From Cyanobacteria bacterium K_DeepCast_35m_m2_155 (GTDB lineage: Bacteria; Cyanobacteriota; Cyanobacteriia; PCC-6307; Cyanobiaceae), in contig VGQS01000008.1 of NCBI GenBank assembly GCA_016882285.1, forward strand, positions 1 to 39,118: DNA of 39,118 nt, written 5' to 3'. Positions 31,781-39,118 of the stretch are shown here, piece after piece. Made by a program: the position numbers and the translations under genes. Position 1 is the stretch's first letter. Every line of letters begins with the position of its first letter. The notes beneath the pieces are model-generated. The model was not told where the DNA came from. It worked only from the letters and a program-made list of their open reading frames with translations, and made no database searches.

Positions 31781-33573
31781 CGGCAGATCAACCAGGGCAC
31801 CAGCACAGTCATCGTCAACGTCAACGGCACGCCGTAGCGAGCGACATCCAGAAACCTGTAACGGCCTGGGCCAAACACCATCAGGTTGGTCTGGTAGCCC
31901 ACCGGGCTCAAAAAGCTCTGGCTGGCACCGAAGAGCACCGCAAAGATGAAGGCCATCGGTGGCTGCTGCAAACCCACCGCCAGCTGGGCGGCAATGGGGA
32001 TCAGCATCGCCACGGTGGCCGCATTGCTCATCACTTCCGTCAGCAGGGTGGTGAACAGAAACACCACGAGCAGGGCCCCATAGACCGGCCAATGGTTCAG
32101 ATTCGTCAGCAAGCCCTGGGCCAGGGCGCTGGCGAGCCCTGTTTTTTCAAGGGCAATGCTGAAGCTCGCGAGCGAACCCAACAGCAGAATCACATCAAGG
32201 CGTATCGCCCGCTGCAGCTCACCAGGCCTCAGGCAGCCTGCCGCCACCATGGCCACGGTGCCCAGCAGCACCGAGGCCACCAGCGGCACCAGCTCAAAGG
32301 TGGGCAGCACGATCACCAGGCCGGCGATCAGCAGTGCCATCCGTTTGCGGCTCACCGTGGGTAGATCCTTTTCGAGTTGCTCCAGCACCACCAGGTCGTT
32401 GCTGGCCTGCAGGCCGCGAATGGCATCTTTGGGACCCTGCAGGAGCAGCACATCGCCTTCGCGCAGCTGGGCCCGCCCCAGGCGCTCCCGAAGCACCGCA
32501 TTGCCGCGGCGCAGGGCCAGCACAGTCACGTTGTAACGCTGCCTGAAGCGCAGATCGCGCAGGCAGTCGCCCGCCAGGGTTGAGCCTGCTGGCAGCAGCA
32601 CTTCGACCATGCGTTGGTTGTTCTGCTGGTCGGCTGGGGTGTCGCGCGGGCTATCGGGCACCGGCGCCAGCTCAATGGTGTGGTCCTGCTGCAGGCGCAG
32701 CAGGTCCTCGCGGCTGCAGCGCAGCAGCAGCCGATCGCCCAGCACCAGGGTGCGGTCGGCCAGGGGCGGCAGAAAGCGCTCGCTGCCGCGGTGCAGCTCG
32801 AGCACATCGAGGTCAAAGCGCCGTTGCAGGCGGCTGCCGTGCAGGGATTGACCCACCAGCTCCGAGCCGGCTGGAATGCGCACTTCGGTCAGATAGCCGC
32901 TGCTGGCGAGGCTGCCAACAAGATCGTCGTCATTGCGGCCGCGGTCGGGCAACAGACGATCGGCCAGCAGCACCATCACCACGCCGCCCACCAGCCACAC
33001 GCCGATGCCGATGGCGCTGAACTCAAACAGACCGAAGCTGCCGTAGCCCAGCTTGCTGCTGACTTCACTGGCCAGCAGGTTGACCGAGCTGCCCAGCAGG
33101 CTGATCGTGCCACCCAGCACCGTGGCAAACGACAGCGGCAAGAGCACCTTCGAGGGGGAGATGCCGCGCCGCTGGCACCAGCCTTCGACCACCGGCAGCA
33201 AGGAAGCCACGATGGGCGTGTTGGGAACAAACGCCGACACCGGCCCAACCGCCGCCACCATCAAGGTGATCATGCGCTTGGGGCTGCGTACCGCATCGGA
33301 GCCGATCAGCGCGCGCAGCCGGTCGAGCGCCCCTGAGCGAAACAGCCCTGCAGAGAGGGCAAACAGCCCCATCAGGGTGATCAGCGCTGGGCTGCCGAAG
33401 CCAGCGACGGCCTCGCTGGGTTTGAGGACACCGCAAGCCATCAGCAGTGCCGCCGCCAGCAGCCCCGTCACCTCGGGGGCAAGCCAGCCACCAACGAACA
33501 GCACGATTGAGCCCAGCAGGATCGCCAGGGTGATCCAGCCCGATGGCGTGATTGCAGAGAAGAGCTCGGCCAT
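31765..33573 (-). CDS. SLC13-family permease with two RCK_C (TrkA-C) domains
   Basis: A 602-residue anion permease of the SLC13/DASS type, with the membrane part split by two cytosolic TrkA-C domains. N-terminal helices carry FGSPALITLMGLFALSAGLF and VGPVSAFVPNTPIVASLLPV; the two RCK_C domains span about residues 215-400 (VRIPAGSELVGQSLHGSRL, VEVLLPAGSTLAGDCLRDL); the C-terminal half has TEVMSNAATVAMLIPIA and SFLSPVGYQTNLMVFGPGRY, the substrate-region motifs. Related algal and cyanobacterial proteins transport or sense sulfate; the substrate here could be sulfate, a dicarboxylate or another anion. It lies 54 bp behind trkH on the same strand. Confidence 0.9.
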   Translation of the reverse strand: MAELFSAITPSGWITLAILLGSIVLFVGGWLAPEVTGLLAAALLMACGVLKPSEAVAGFGSPALITLMGLFALSAGLFRSGALDRLRALIGSDAVRSPKRMITLMVAAVGPVSAFVPNTPIVASLLPVVEGWCQRRGISPSKVLLPLSFATVLGGTISLLGSSVNLLASEVSSKLGYGSFGLFEFSAIGIGVWLVGGVVMVLLADRLLPDRGRNDDDLVGSLASSGYLTEVRIPAGSELVGQSLHGSRLQRRFDLDVLELHRGSERFLPPLADRTLVLGDRLLLRCSREDLLRLQQDHTIELAPVPDSPRDTPADQQNNQRMVEVLLPAGSTLAGDCLRDLRFRQRYNVTVLALRRGNAVLRERLGRAQLREGDVLLLQGPKDAIRGLQASNDLVVLEQLEKDLPTVSRKRMALLIAGLVIVLPTFELVPLVASVLLGTVAMVAAGCLRPGELQRAIRLDVILLLGSLASFSIALEKTGLASALAQGLLTNLNHWPVYGALLVVFLFTTLLTEVMSNAATVAMLIPIAAQLAVGLQQPPMAFIFAVLFGASQSFLSPVGYQTNLMVFGPGRYRFLDVARYGVPLTLTMTVLVPWLICRQFGL

Positions 33574-33627
33574 AGACGCCGTTTTAACACGGCAAACAGG
33601 TCGGAAATTCGTATTAAGTGGCGCCGC

Positions 33628-35034
33628 TCAGAGGTAGACCTCTTCGCGCGGGTAGCCCACGCGGGTTGGCGCGCGGTTGCCGTACAGCGCCGAGAGCACC
33701 AGCAGGATGCCCAGCCTGCCGACAAACATGCAGACCATCAGCACCAGTTGACCGATGCGGCCAATGTTGGCCGTCATCCCCAGATCAAGGCCCACGGTGC
33801 CGAAGGCTGACATGCAGGTGAACAGGTTTTCCAAAAAGCTGAACCCCTCGCCAGCGCGGCTGCCCCCTGTGGTTTCGCCGATGCCGAGCAGCAAGGTCAT
33901 CAGCACCACAAACCCCGCCGAAGCCAGCGCCGTGCCCACGGCCTTGAGCACAACGGAGGCGGGAATGAGCCGGTTGCGGATCACCACGCCCTCGCGGTTC
34001 TGCAGCGTCGAGCGGGTGGCCCCCACCAGCACGGCAAAGGTGGTGGTTTTGATGCCGCCGCCGGTGCCTCCGGGGCTGGCGCCGATGAACATCAGCAGGA
34101 TCATCATCAGCAGGCCTGCATCGGAGATCGTCTCAACCGACAGCGGCACGGTGTTGAAGCCCGCGGTGCGTGTGGTGATCGATTGGAAAATCGTCACCTG
34201 CAGCTTGTGCAGCAGGCTGAGGCGCTGCATGACCCCGTCAGAGGCGAACTGTTCGGTCAGCAGCAACCCCAGGGCGCCGATGCCGATCAACAGTGCGCTC
34301 GAGCGCAGCACCAGGCGGGTGTGCAGGCTGAAGTTGCGCAGCCGTCTGAAGCGAAACCGAAAGCCCAGCAGGTCGTTGGTGACCCTCCAGCCAATCCCCC
34401 CCATCACGATCAAGCTGCCAATCACGCCACAGACCACAGCGTTGAATTGGTAGCCCTCCAAGCTGTCGGCCCAGAGGCCAAAGCCAGCGTTGTTGTAAGC
34501 GCTGATGCAGTGGAAGAGGGCGGCCCAGAGACGTGCGCCCCTGTTGTCGATGTCGGTGAAGCCGAAGCTGTAGAGAATCACCGTGCCCAGGGCGATCAGG
34601 CAGCTGGCGGTGATCAGGATCTGGTGAAAGGTGGGCCCGATGCCGCCGACGCCAAATTCATCGAGTGCCCGGCCTTTGTCGAGCCGTTGCCGCAGGCCGC
34701 TGCGGCCCTGCACAAACCCCTGCAAAAAGGTGGTGATGGCCATCAACCCCAGGCCGCCCACCATGATCAGCGCGGCCAGCGCCACCTGGCCCACCGGCGT
34801 CAGATCACGGCCGACATCGATGATCGACAGCCCGGTCACCGTGATGGCTGAGGTCACGGTGAACAGCGCTTCCCACAACCCCACAGCGTCGGTGGAGCAC
34901 AGCGGTGATGCCAGCACAAAGGTGCCCACCGCAATCACCAGCAGGCCGGTCACGGCGGTGAACTGCGGCACCGTGAGCCGATGCCGCCAGTGCTGCAGGC
35001 GGTTCCAGGAGCGGGCTGCCGGATTCCTGTTCAT
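33628..35034 (-). CDS. TrkH/KtrB family K+ or Na+ uptake channel subunit
   Basis: A 468-residue membrane protein with four pore loops. Filter-region segments are visible: FTVTSAITVTGLSIIDVGRD, HCISAYNNAGFGLWADSL, TTRTAGFNTVPL and FTCMSAFGTVGLDLGM, each with the conserved glycine or glycine-like residue. This is the KtrB/NtpJ type, which needs an RCK-domain regulatory subunit (KtrA/TrkA). No ktrA is present beside it; the neighbouring permease gene downstream carries RCK_C domains of its own, but those belong to a different protein. Start ATG 35034 (MNRNPAARSW). In cyanobacteria KtrB mediates Na+-dependent K+ uptake in osmotic stress. Confidence 0.92.
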   Translation of the reverse strand: MNRNPAARSWNRLQHWRHRLTVPQFTAVTGLLVIAVGTFVLASPLCSTDAVGLWEALFTVTSAITVTGLSIIDVGRDLTPVGQVALAALIMVGGLGLMAITTFLQGFVQGRSGLRQRLDKGRALDEFGVGGIGPTFHQILITASCLIALGTVILYSFGFTDIDNRGARLWAALFHCISAYNNAGFGLWADSLEGYQFNAVVCGVIGSLIVMGGIGWRVTNDLLGFRFRFRRLRNFSLHTRLVLRSSALLIGIGALGLLLTEQFASDGVMQRLSLLHKLQVTIFQSITTRTAGFNTVPLSVETISDAGLLMMILLMFIGASPGGTGGGIKTTTFAVLVGATRSTLQNREGVVIRNRLIPASVVLKAVGTALASAGFVVLMTLLLGIGETTGGSRAGEGFSFLENLFTCMSAFGTVGLDLGMTANIGRIGQLVLMVCMFVGRLGILLVLSALYGNRAPTRVGYPREEVYL

Positions 35035-35076
35035 GGGCTCCAGTCTGCAGCCCGCCGTTGGGCTTCACCAGATGGT

Positions 35077-35409
35077 TCAGTCGCTGCCGCCACCTGCCCG
35101 AGCGCGCAGACGCGCCAGGCGCCTCAGCGGAGCGGCGTCTGGCTGGCGCCCCTGGAGCCTGAGCTCCTGGCTGCTCAGCAACGGCAGCTCTCCCTGATCC
35201 TTCAGGGTCATCAGCACCGATGCGGTCATTGCAAACAGAAGCACCAGCAGCGCCGTGCTGATTTGTCTGCTGCGGCTGGCCAGGTTGGCGCTCACCTCGC
35301 CAGCTGGACGCTGGCCGCTCAGCGGCGAGCGGCAGTCAGAGCAGATCAGCCGGCTCCCGCCCCCGCCCGCTTTGCTCAGCATGCGACAGCCGCAGCGGGG
35401 ACAGGCCAT
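35077..35409 (-). CDS. Zinc-ribbon membrane protein, unknown
   Basis: A 110-residue protein with an N-terminal zinc ribbon (CPRCGCRM and LICSDCRSP: two CxxC pairs about 18 residues apart), a linker, and one membrane helix (ISTALLVLLFAMTASVLM). The tail is basic (LRRLARLRARAGGG). The cytosolic zinc ribbon tethered to the membrane is typical of many uncharacterised bacterial proteins. ATG at 35409, three bases after the stop of the next gene upstream (35413), so both are probably co-transcribed. Confidence 0.68.
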   Translation of the reverse strand: MACPRCGCRMLSKAGGGGSRLICSDCRSPLSGQRPAGEVSANLASRSRQISTALLVLLFAMTASVLMTLKDQGELPLLSSQELRLQGRQPDAAPLRRLARLRARAGGGSD

Positions 35410-35412
35410 GGC

Positions 35413-35814
35413 TTACTGCTGCGGTGCTCCGTTGTAGATGGTCTGCAGCACGGTGCGTCCGTCGGTTGAGACGCGCAGTTCAGTCTGAAGGGTGGGCGGC
35501 AGGTTTTCAGGCTGCCAGCCCGGTGCACCGCCGAGAAAGCGGAAGACGTAGCCGTTTTGATCGTTGCTGATCAGGCAGGGGTTGGTGAGTTTGGTGGTTT
35601 CAAACATGCACTTGGCTGGGTTGTAGACCCCCAGACCACCGTTGAGTGTGATGGCTGCGTTGCGGGCAGTGGTGATGGCGCGCACCTGGCTGTCGGGCAC
35701 AAGGCCCTGGGCCAGTGCTGGGGCCAAGGCAACGCTGCTGGCCATGACGCAGGCCCCTAGCAGGGTGCTCAGGGCTGGGGTCGATCGAACGGTGTGCTTC
35801 ACCAAGCGTGGCAT
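35413..35814 (-). CDS. Secreted small protein, unknown
   Basis: A 133-residue protein with a signal peptide (ALSTLLGACVMASSVALA, cleavage near PALA/AQG). The mature part contains two cysteines (YNPAKCMFETTKL and NPCLISN) likely forming a disulfide, and FRFLGGAPGWQ, LQTELRVSTDGRTVLQTIYN, which suggest a beta-rich small domain. It looks like a picocyanobacterial exported conserved protein. No function known. Start ATG 35814; followed by the zinc-ribbon gene. Confidence 0.7.
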   Translation of the reverse strand: MPRLVKHTVRSTPALSTLLGACVMASSVALAPALAQGLVPDSQVRAITTARNAAITLNGGLGVYNPAKCMFETTKLTNPCLISNDQNGYVFRFLGGAPGWQPENLPPTLQTELRVSTDGRTVLQTIYNGAPQQ

Positions 35815-35856
35815 CTTGGTTTCAGTGTGCGTTGGCGGGCCTGTTTTGACAGCGCC

Positions 35857-37953
35857 TCAGGCTGGCAACGGGTCGACGGGTTCGCTGCTAGCAACCTCTT
35901 GAAGCCTTGAGCGGCGCTGCTCGTCGAGGTGGGCGACGTGCTTGCGCTCGGAGTAGTACAGGCTTTGAAACTGCAGGGCGTCGCGGTTGAGCTCGGCAAA
36001 CAGGGCGTCGATGCGCGCTTCCATGTCGAGTCCAGGATTGCTGGGTCCGCTGCTGCTGGGGTCGCTGTTGGTCTGACCGCGATCGAGCAGGCGGGCGATG
36101 CAGCGCTCGAGGGTTTCAAGTCTCTGGCTGCTCCAGGCATCGAGCAGGTGCCGGCAGCGCTTGAGGCTCTTCTGGCGTTCCAGCACCGCAACCGCTCCGC
36201 GCAAGTGCAGCTGCGGTTGCTCAAGGCCTGCCCGTTGCACCTCGCTGGGTTCAAGCAGCGGGGTGAGGCGGTTGAGCAGCTCGCTCTGCTCGATCAGCAG
36301 CTGATCGCCCAGCAGTCTGGGTAGATCGAGATCGGCGAGCGCCTCTCCAGAAGCGGCACCTCGGCTGATCGCCTCCAGTTGCCCCAGCCCGAGGTTGTCT
36401 TCCTCGAGGCTGCTGATCGCAGCCCACAGCAGCCGGTGGTGCTGCAGGGCGAAGTCTTCGAGTTCGCGGCGGTGCAGCTCCTGGCGAATCGCGGCGCGCT
36501 CGCCGGGGCAGTGCAGGTAGAGCCGCAGAACTTCTGCTTCGGCCCGCTCGCGCACCCCCGCATCGCCCGGCTGCTCCCAGCGGCTCGAGCGGCCATGCCA
36601 GCGCTGGCCTTTGACCTGCTGGCGCAGATCGTCTTCGAGCTGCAGGGCCAGGCGGGCCTGGCCGCCGCTAAGGCGTTCGGCCACCTGCTGCAGGTAGCGG
36701 CTGCGCACGGCCGTTGCCGGCAGCTTGCCCAGCAGGGCCACCAGGCCGGTGACCGCCTGCTGAAACTGATCAGAGCGGCTCAGGTCAAGCCCGGCCAGCA
36801 CCTGTTCGATCTGCCAATCGAGCCACACCGGTGCCTGATCCAACAGCGCGCGGTAGTCACCGGCGCCATGGGCCTTGAGGTACTCGTCGGGGTCCTTGCC
36901 CGCCGGCAGTTGCAGCACCCGCAGCTCCAGCTGACCCTGCAGGGCCAGTTGCTCCACTTCGCCGATGGCCCGTTGGGCGGCGCGCACGCCGGCGCCATCG
37001 GCATCGAAGTTGAGGATCAGCCGCTTGCTGTCGCAGCAGCGGCAGAGCTGGGTGATCTGCTGGCTGCTCAGGGCGGTGCCCAGCGCCGCCACGGCATTGC
37101 TGATGCCGGCGGCGTGCAGGGCGATCACATCGAAATAACCCTCGACCACCACGGCCCGGTCGTCCTTGCGGATGGCTTCGGTTGCCTTGTCGAGTCCAAA
37201 CAGGTGCTTGCCCTTCTCAAACAGTTCCGTTTCAGGGGAGTTGAGGTACTTGGGCTCGCTGCCATCGAGGCTGCGTCCGCCGAAGCCGATCACTCGCCCC
37301 TGGCGGTCCTTGATCGGCACCATGAGCCGGCCCCTGAAGCGGTCGTAGAAGCCGTCGCCCCCCTTGCGCGGCACCACAAGGCCTGCGGCCTCCAGCAGGG
37401 CGGGCTCGATCCCCTCGACTTGCTGCAGGTGCTGCAGCAGGCCATCCCAGCGATCGGGCGCGTAGCCCAGCTCAAAAGCCTCGATCGTGGCCGGCTGCAG
37501 GCCCCGGTTGGTTCTGAGGTAGTCGAGTGCTGCCTGCCCTTCGCTCTGCTGCAGGTTGCTGCGGAAAAAGCCGCAGGCCAGGGTGAGCGCCCGGTGCAGC
37601 TGTTCGCGCCGCGACAGTTGTTGCCGCAGCCGCTCCTGCTGGGGCCCGTCGAGGGTTTCGATCGGCAGCTGGTACTTGCGCGCCAGCTCCAGCACCACCT
37701 CGCTGAAGCTGGTGCGCTGCAGTTCCATCAGGAACTTGATGGCGTTGCCGCCGGCCCCGCATGAGAAGCAGTAATAGAACTGCTTGGCCGGTGAGACCGT
37801 CATCGACGGCGATTTGTCGTCGTGAAACGGGCAGATGCCGACGAATTCGCGGCCCTTCTTTTTGAGCACCACGTGCTCACCCACGACATCAACGATGTCG
37901 GCCCGCTCCTTGACGGCTTCAATCGTGCGGGGGTGGAGACGCGGCTGGCTCAA
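35857..37953 (-). CDS. dnaG: DNA primase
   Basis: The 698-residue primase makes RNA primers for DNA replication. The N-terminal CHC2-type zinc site is Cys41, His44, Cys62, Cys65 (CPFHDDKS and YYCFSCGAGGN). The catalytic core contains RFRGRLMVPIKDRQGRVIGFG, the Toprim Glu in DRAVVVEGYFDVIALH and the Asp pair in LILNFDADGAGVRAAQRAI. The C-terminal part beyond about residue 440 would hold the DnaB-interacting domain. The start is TTG at 37953, which shares bases with the TGA of the upstream small gene (TTGA) and gives the expected N-terminus MSQPRLHPRTIEAVKERADI. Length is close to that of cyanobacterial DnaG. Confidence 0.96.
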   Translation of the reverse strand: MSQPRLHPRTIEAVKERADIVDVVGEHVVLKKKGREFVGICPFHDDKSPSMTVSPAKQFYYCFSCGAGGNAIKFLMELQRTSFSEVVLELARKYQLPIETLDGPQQERLRQQLSRREQLHRALTLACGFFRSNLQQSEGQAALDYLRTNRGLQPATIEAFELGYAPDRWDGLLQHLQQVEGIEPALLEAAGLVVPRKGGDGFYDRFRGRLMVPIKDRQGRVIGFGGRSLDGSEPKYLNSPETELFEKGKHLFGLDKATEAIRKDDRAVVVEGYFDVIALHAAGISNAVAALGTALSSQQITQLCRCCDSKRLILNFDADGAGVRAAQRAIGEVEQLALQGQLELRVLQLPAGKDPDEYLKAHGAGDYRALLDQAPVWLDWQIEQVLAGLDLSRSDQFQQAVTGLVALLGKLPATAVRSRYLQQVAERLSGGQARLALQLEDDLRQQVKGQRWHGRSSRWEQPGDAGVRERAEAEVLRLYLHCPGERAAIRQELHRRELEDFALQHHRLLWAAISSLEEDNLGLGQLEAISRGAASGEALADLDLPRLLGDQLLIEQSELLNRLTPLLEPSEVQRAGLEQPQLHLRGAVAVLERQKSLKRCRHLLDAWSSQRLETLERCIARLLDRGQTNSDPSSSGPSNPGLDMEARIDALFAELNRDALQFQSLYYSERKHVAHLDEQRRSRLQEVASSEPVDPLPA

Positions 37954-38252
37954 GGCCCTTCAGGTTGGGGATAGGTCTGCAGCGCTTGGGCTTTGCAGAT
38001 GGTCTTGGCCTGCTCAATGCTGGCGCGGGCCTTGATCTTTTGCACCACGCAGCCGCAGGTGAACTCCACGATGCCCTTGGGGGGAGTTTTGCCGGCTGTC
38101 TTGAAATCGGCCTTCATCGCTCTGCCGCAAAAGTGAAAGATCAGCTGGTCTTTCATGTTGCCGCCAACCTGGGTTGTTGCTGCAGCGCCCGTGCCAGACA
38201 GGTTCAAGGCGGCCACACTGGCGGCGGCCAGGAGCAGGCGTTGAGGGCGCAA
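37950..38252 (-). CDS. Small exported protein coupled to dnaG
   Basis: A 100-residue protein with a signal peptide (PQRLLLAAASVAALNLSG) from a TTG start at 38252. The mature part has three cysteines: one in FHFCGRAMK, the others in EFTCGCVVQKIK, plus a fourth in KTICKAQA. The pattern suggests disulfides or metal binding. Its stop overlaps the dnaG start, so the two genes are coupled although no functional tie is evident. I do not recognise a family. Confidence 0.65.
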   Translation of the reverse strand: MRPQRLLLAAASVAALNLSGTGAAATTQVGGNMKDQLIFHFCGRAMKADFKTAGKTPPKGIVEFTCGCVVQKIKARASIEQAKTICKAQALQTYPQPEGP

Positions 38253-38315
38253 GGGGGTGCCGTGAGCTCTTGGGCCCTCAACCTAGGCCGCTTTTGACGG
38301 TGCTTCGATGGGGTG

Positions 38316-39118
38316 ATGCTGCCGCCTTCGCCAACGCGAACCGCGACCCTCGAGATGGTCGCCAGCGCCTTTTCCTTTGCCTTGATGGGCGTTTGCGTGA
38401 AGCTCGCAGGCAGCCGCATCCCCGCTGTCGAAGTGGTGCTGGCCCGGGCTGTGGTGAGCCTCGTGTTGAGCTGGTTGCTGCTGCGGCGTGCTGGGGTCAA
38501 TCCCTGGGGTCAGCGCAAGGGCCTGTTGATCTGGCGCGGAGCGATCGGCACCCTAGCCCTGCTGTGCGTCTATCAGGCCTTGGCCCAGCTGCCCCTGGCG
38601 GCGGCCACGGTGCTGCAGTACAGCTATCCGACCTTCACGGCGCTGCTGGCCTGGCTGCATCTGGGGGAGCCGATCGGGCGGCGGGTTCTGCTGGCCATGG
38701 CCCTGGGCTGGCTGGGGGTGTTGCTGCTGGCCCAGCCGCCCCAGCTGCTGCATGGCTGGCTGGGGAGCTCGCCAGCTGCGGCACTGCCGCTCTTGCCTGT
38801 GGCGGTAGCCCTGCTGGGGGCGCTGTGCACGGCGCTGGCCTACGTCAGTGTGCGCGCCCTGCGCCACAGCGAGCATCCGCTGGTGATCGTCTTTTATTTC
38901 CCCTTGGTGGCGCTGGTGCTCAGCCTGCCGCCGGTGCTGCTCAATCCCGTAATGCCGAGCGGACCTGAGCTGCTGGCTTTGTTGGGGGTGGGGGTGTTCA
39001 CCCAGCTGGGGCAGGTGAACCTCACGCGTGCCCTCATGGCCCTGCCGGCGGCGCGCGCCACCACCATCAGTTACGTGCAGGTGGGTTTTGCGGTGCTGTG
39101 GGGCTGGCTGCTGTTTGA
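38316..39118 (+). CDS. EamA/DMT family transporter (3' partial)
   Basis: An open frame from ATG 38316 (GTG 38313 is one codon earlier) runs off the right edge with no stop. The translated part shows repeated membrane helices of the drug/metabolite transporter superfamily: MVASAFSFALMGVCVKLAG, VEVVLARAVVSLVLSWLLL, GTLALLCVYQALAQLPLAAA, TVLQYSYPTFTALLAWLHLG and LLAMALGWLGVLLLAQ, which together form the EamA unit with the conserved 'A-L-x-Y-x-P' helix region. Substrate unknown. It diverges from the small exported gene upstream across about 60 bp. Confidence 0.9.
   Translation, partial: MLPPSPTRTATLEMVASAFSFALMGVCVKLAGSRIPAVEVVLARAVVSLVLSWLLLRRAGVNPWGQRKGLLIWRGAIGTLALLCVYQALAQLPLAAATVLQYSYPTFTALLAWLHLGEPIGRRVLLAMALGWLGVLLLAQPPQLLHGWLGSSPAAALPLLPVAVALLGALCTALAYVSVRALRHSEHPLVIVFYFPLVALVLSLPPVLLNPVMPSGPELLALLGVGVFTQLGQVNLTRALMALPAARATTISYVQVGFAVLWGWLLF

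Overview
The window looks like the chromosome of a GC-rich picocyanobacterium of the Cyanobium / freshwater-halotolerant Synechococcus type. Reasons: a phycocyanin beta subunit (CpcB), NAD(P)H dehydrogenase subunit NdhB, a cyAbrB-type regulator, an amt gene behind an NtcA-type promoter, LexA boxes of the cyanobacterial RGTACNNNDGTWC form, several small proteins that resemble picocyanobacterial families, and at least seven HIP1 octamers (GCGATCGC). This assignment is inference from gene content and base composition. I see no rRNA, tRNA, insertion sequence, CRISPR array or prophage.

Layout. 1-4956: 3' end of ctaE, a cyAbrB regulator, an HdeD-like membrane protein, riboflavin synthase, a bifunctional-nuclease-family protein overlapping an aldo/keto reductase with two cysteine clusters, and a Tat-type exported binding-protein-like gene. 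5001-9927 (minus): a tightly coupled topA - lipoprotein - DUF2232 - CobT-like run. 10058-12332 (plus): ndhB abutting a MacB/LolD-type ABC ATPase. 12360-14746 (minus): a DUF2252 protein coupled to an M23 peptidase. 14833-17830: amt with promoter and terminator, a DUF4278 protein, a small unknown gene, and a cpcB with its own terminator and no cpcA. 17926-20686: GST-like protein, DUF2808, a second M23 peptidase, small unknown. 20772-25200: membrane protein, pirin, FMN reductase, and divergently the arsenosugar genes arsS and arsM with an exported protein behind them. 25201-25744 is a non-coding or weakly coding gap with strong secondary structure.

25745-30475 is the most unusual part. It holds a HicA-like/baeRF-like fusion, then two UmuD-family genes that split the normal UmuD features. 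The first has an Ala-Gly cleavage site but Ala and Arg in place of the catalytic Ser and Lys. The second keeps Ser and Lys but lacks the N-terminal arm and cleavage site, and is followed directly by umuC. Both carry a LexA-type box. Small genes (a 48-residue membrane protein, a 50-residue protein, an MliC-like protein, a SHOCT-like ORF, an orphan ribbon-helix-helix protein) lie between and after them.

30701-39118: a cation/calcium antiporter convergent with an SLC13-family permease and a TrkH/KtrB ion channel subunit, two small unknown proteins, dnaG, a small exported protein, and the start of an EamA-family transporter cut by the window edge. Themes are photosynthetic and respiratory electron transport, nitrogen and ion transport, envelope maintenance, arsenic detoxification and SOS mutagenesis.
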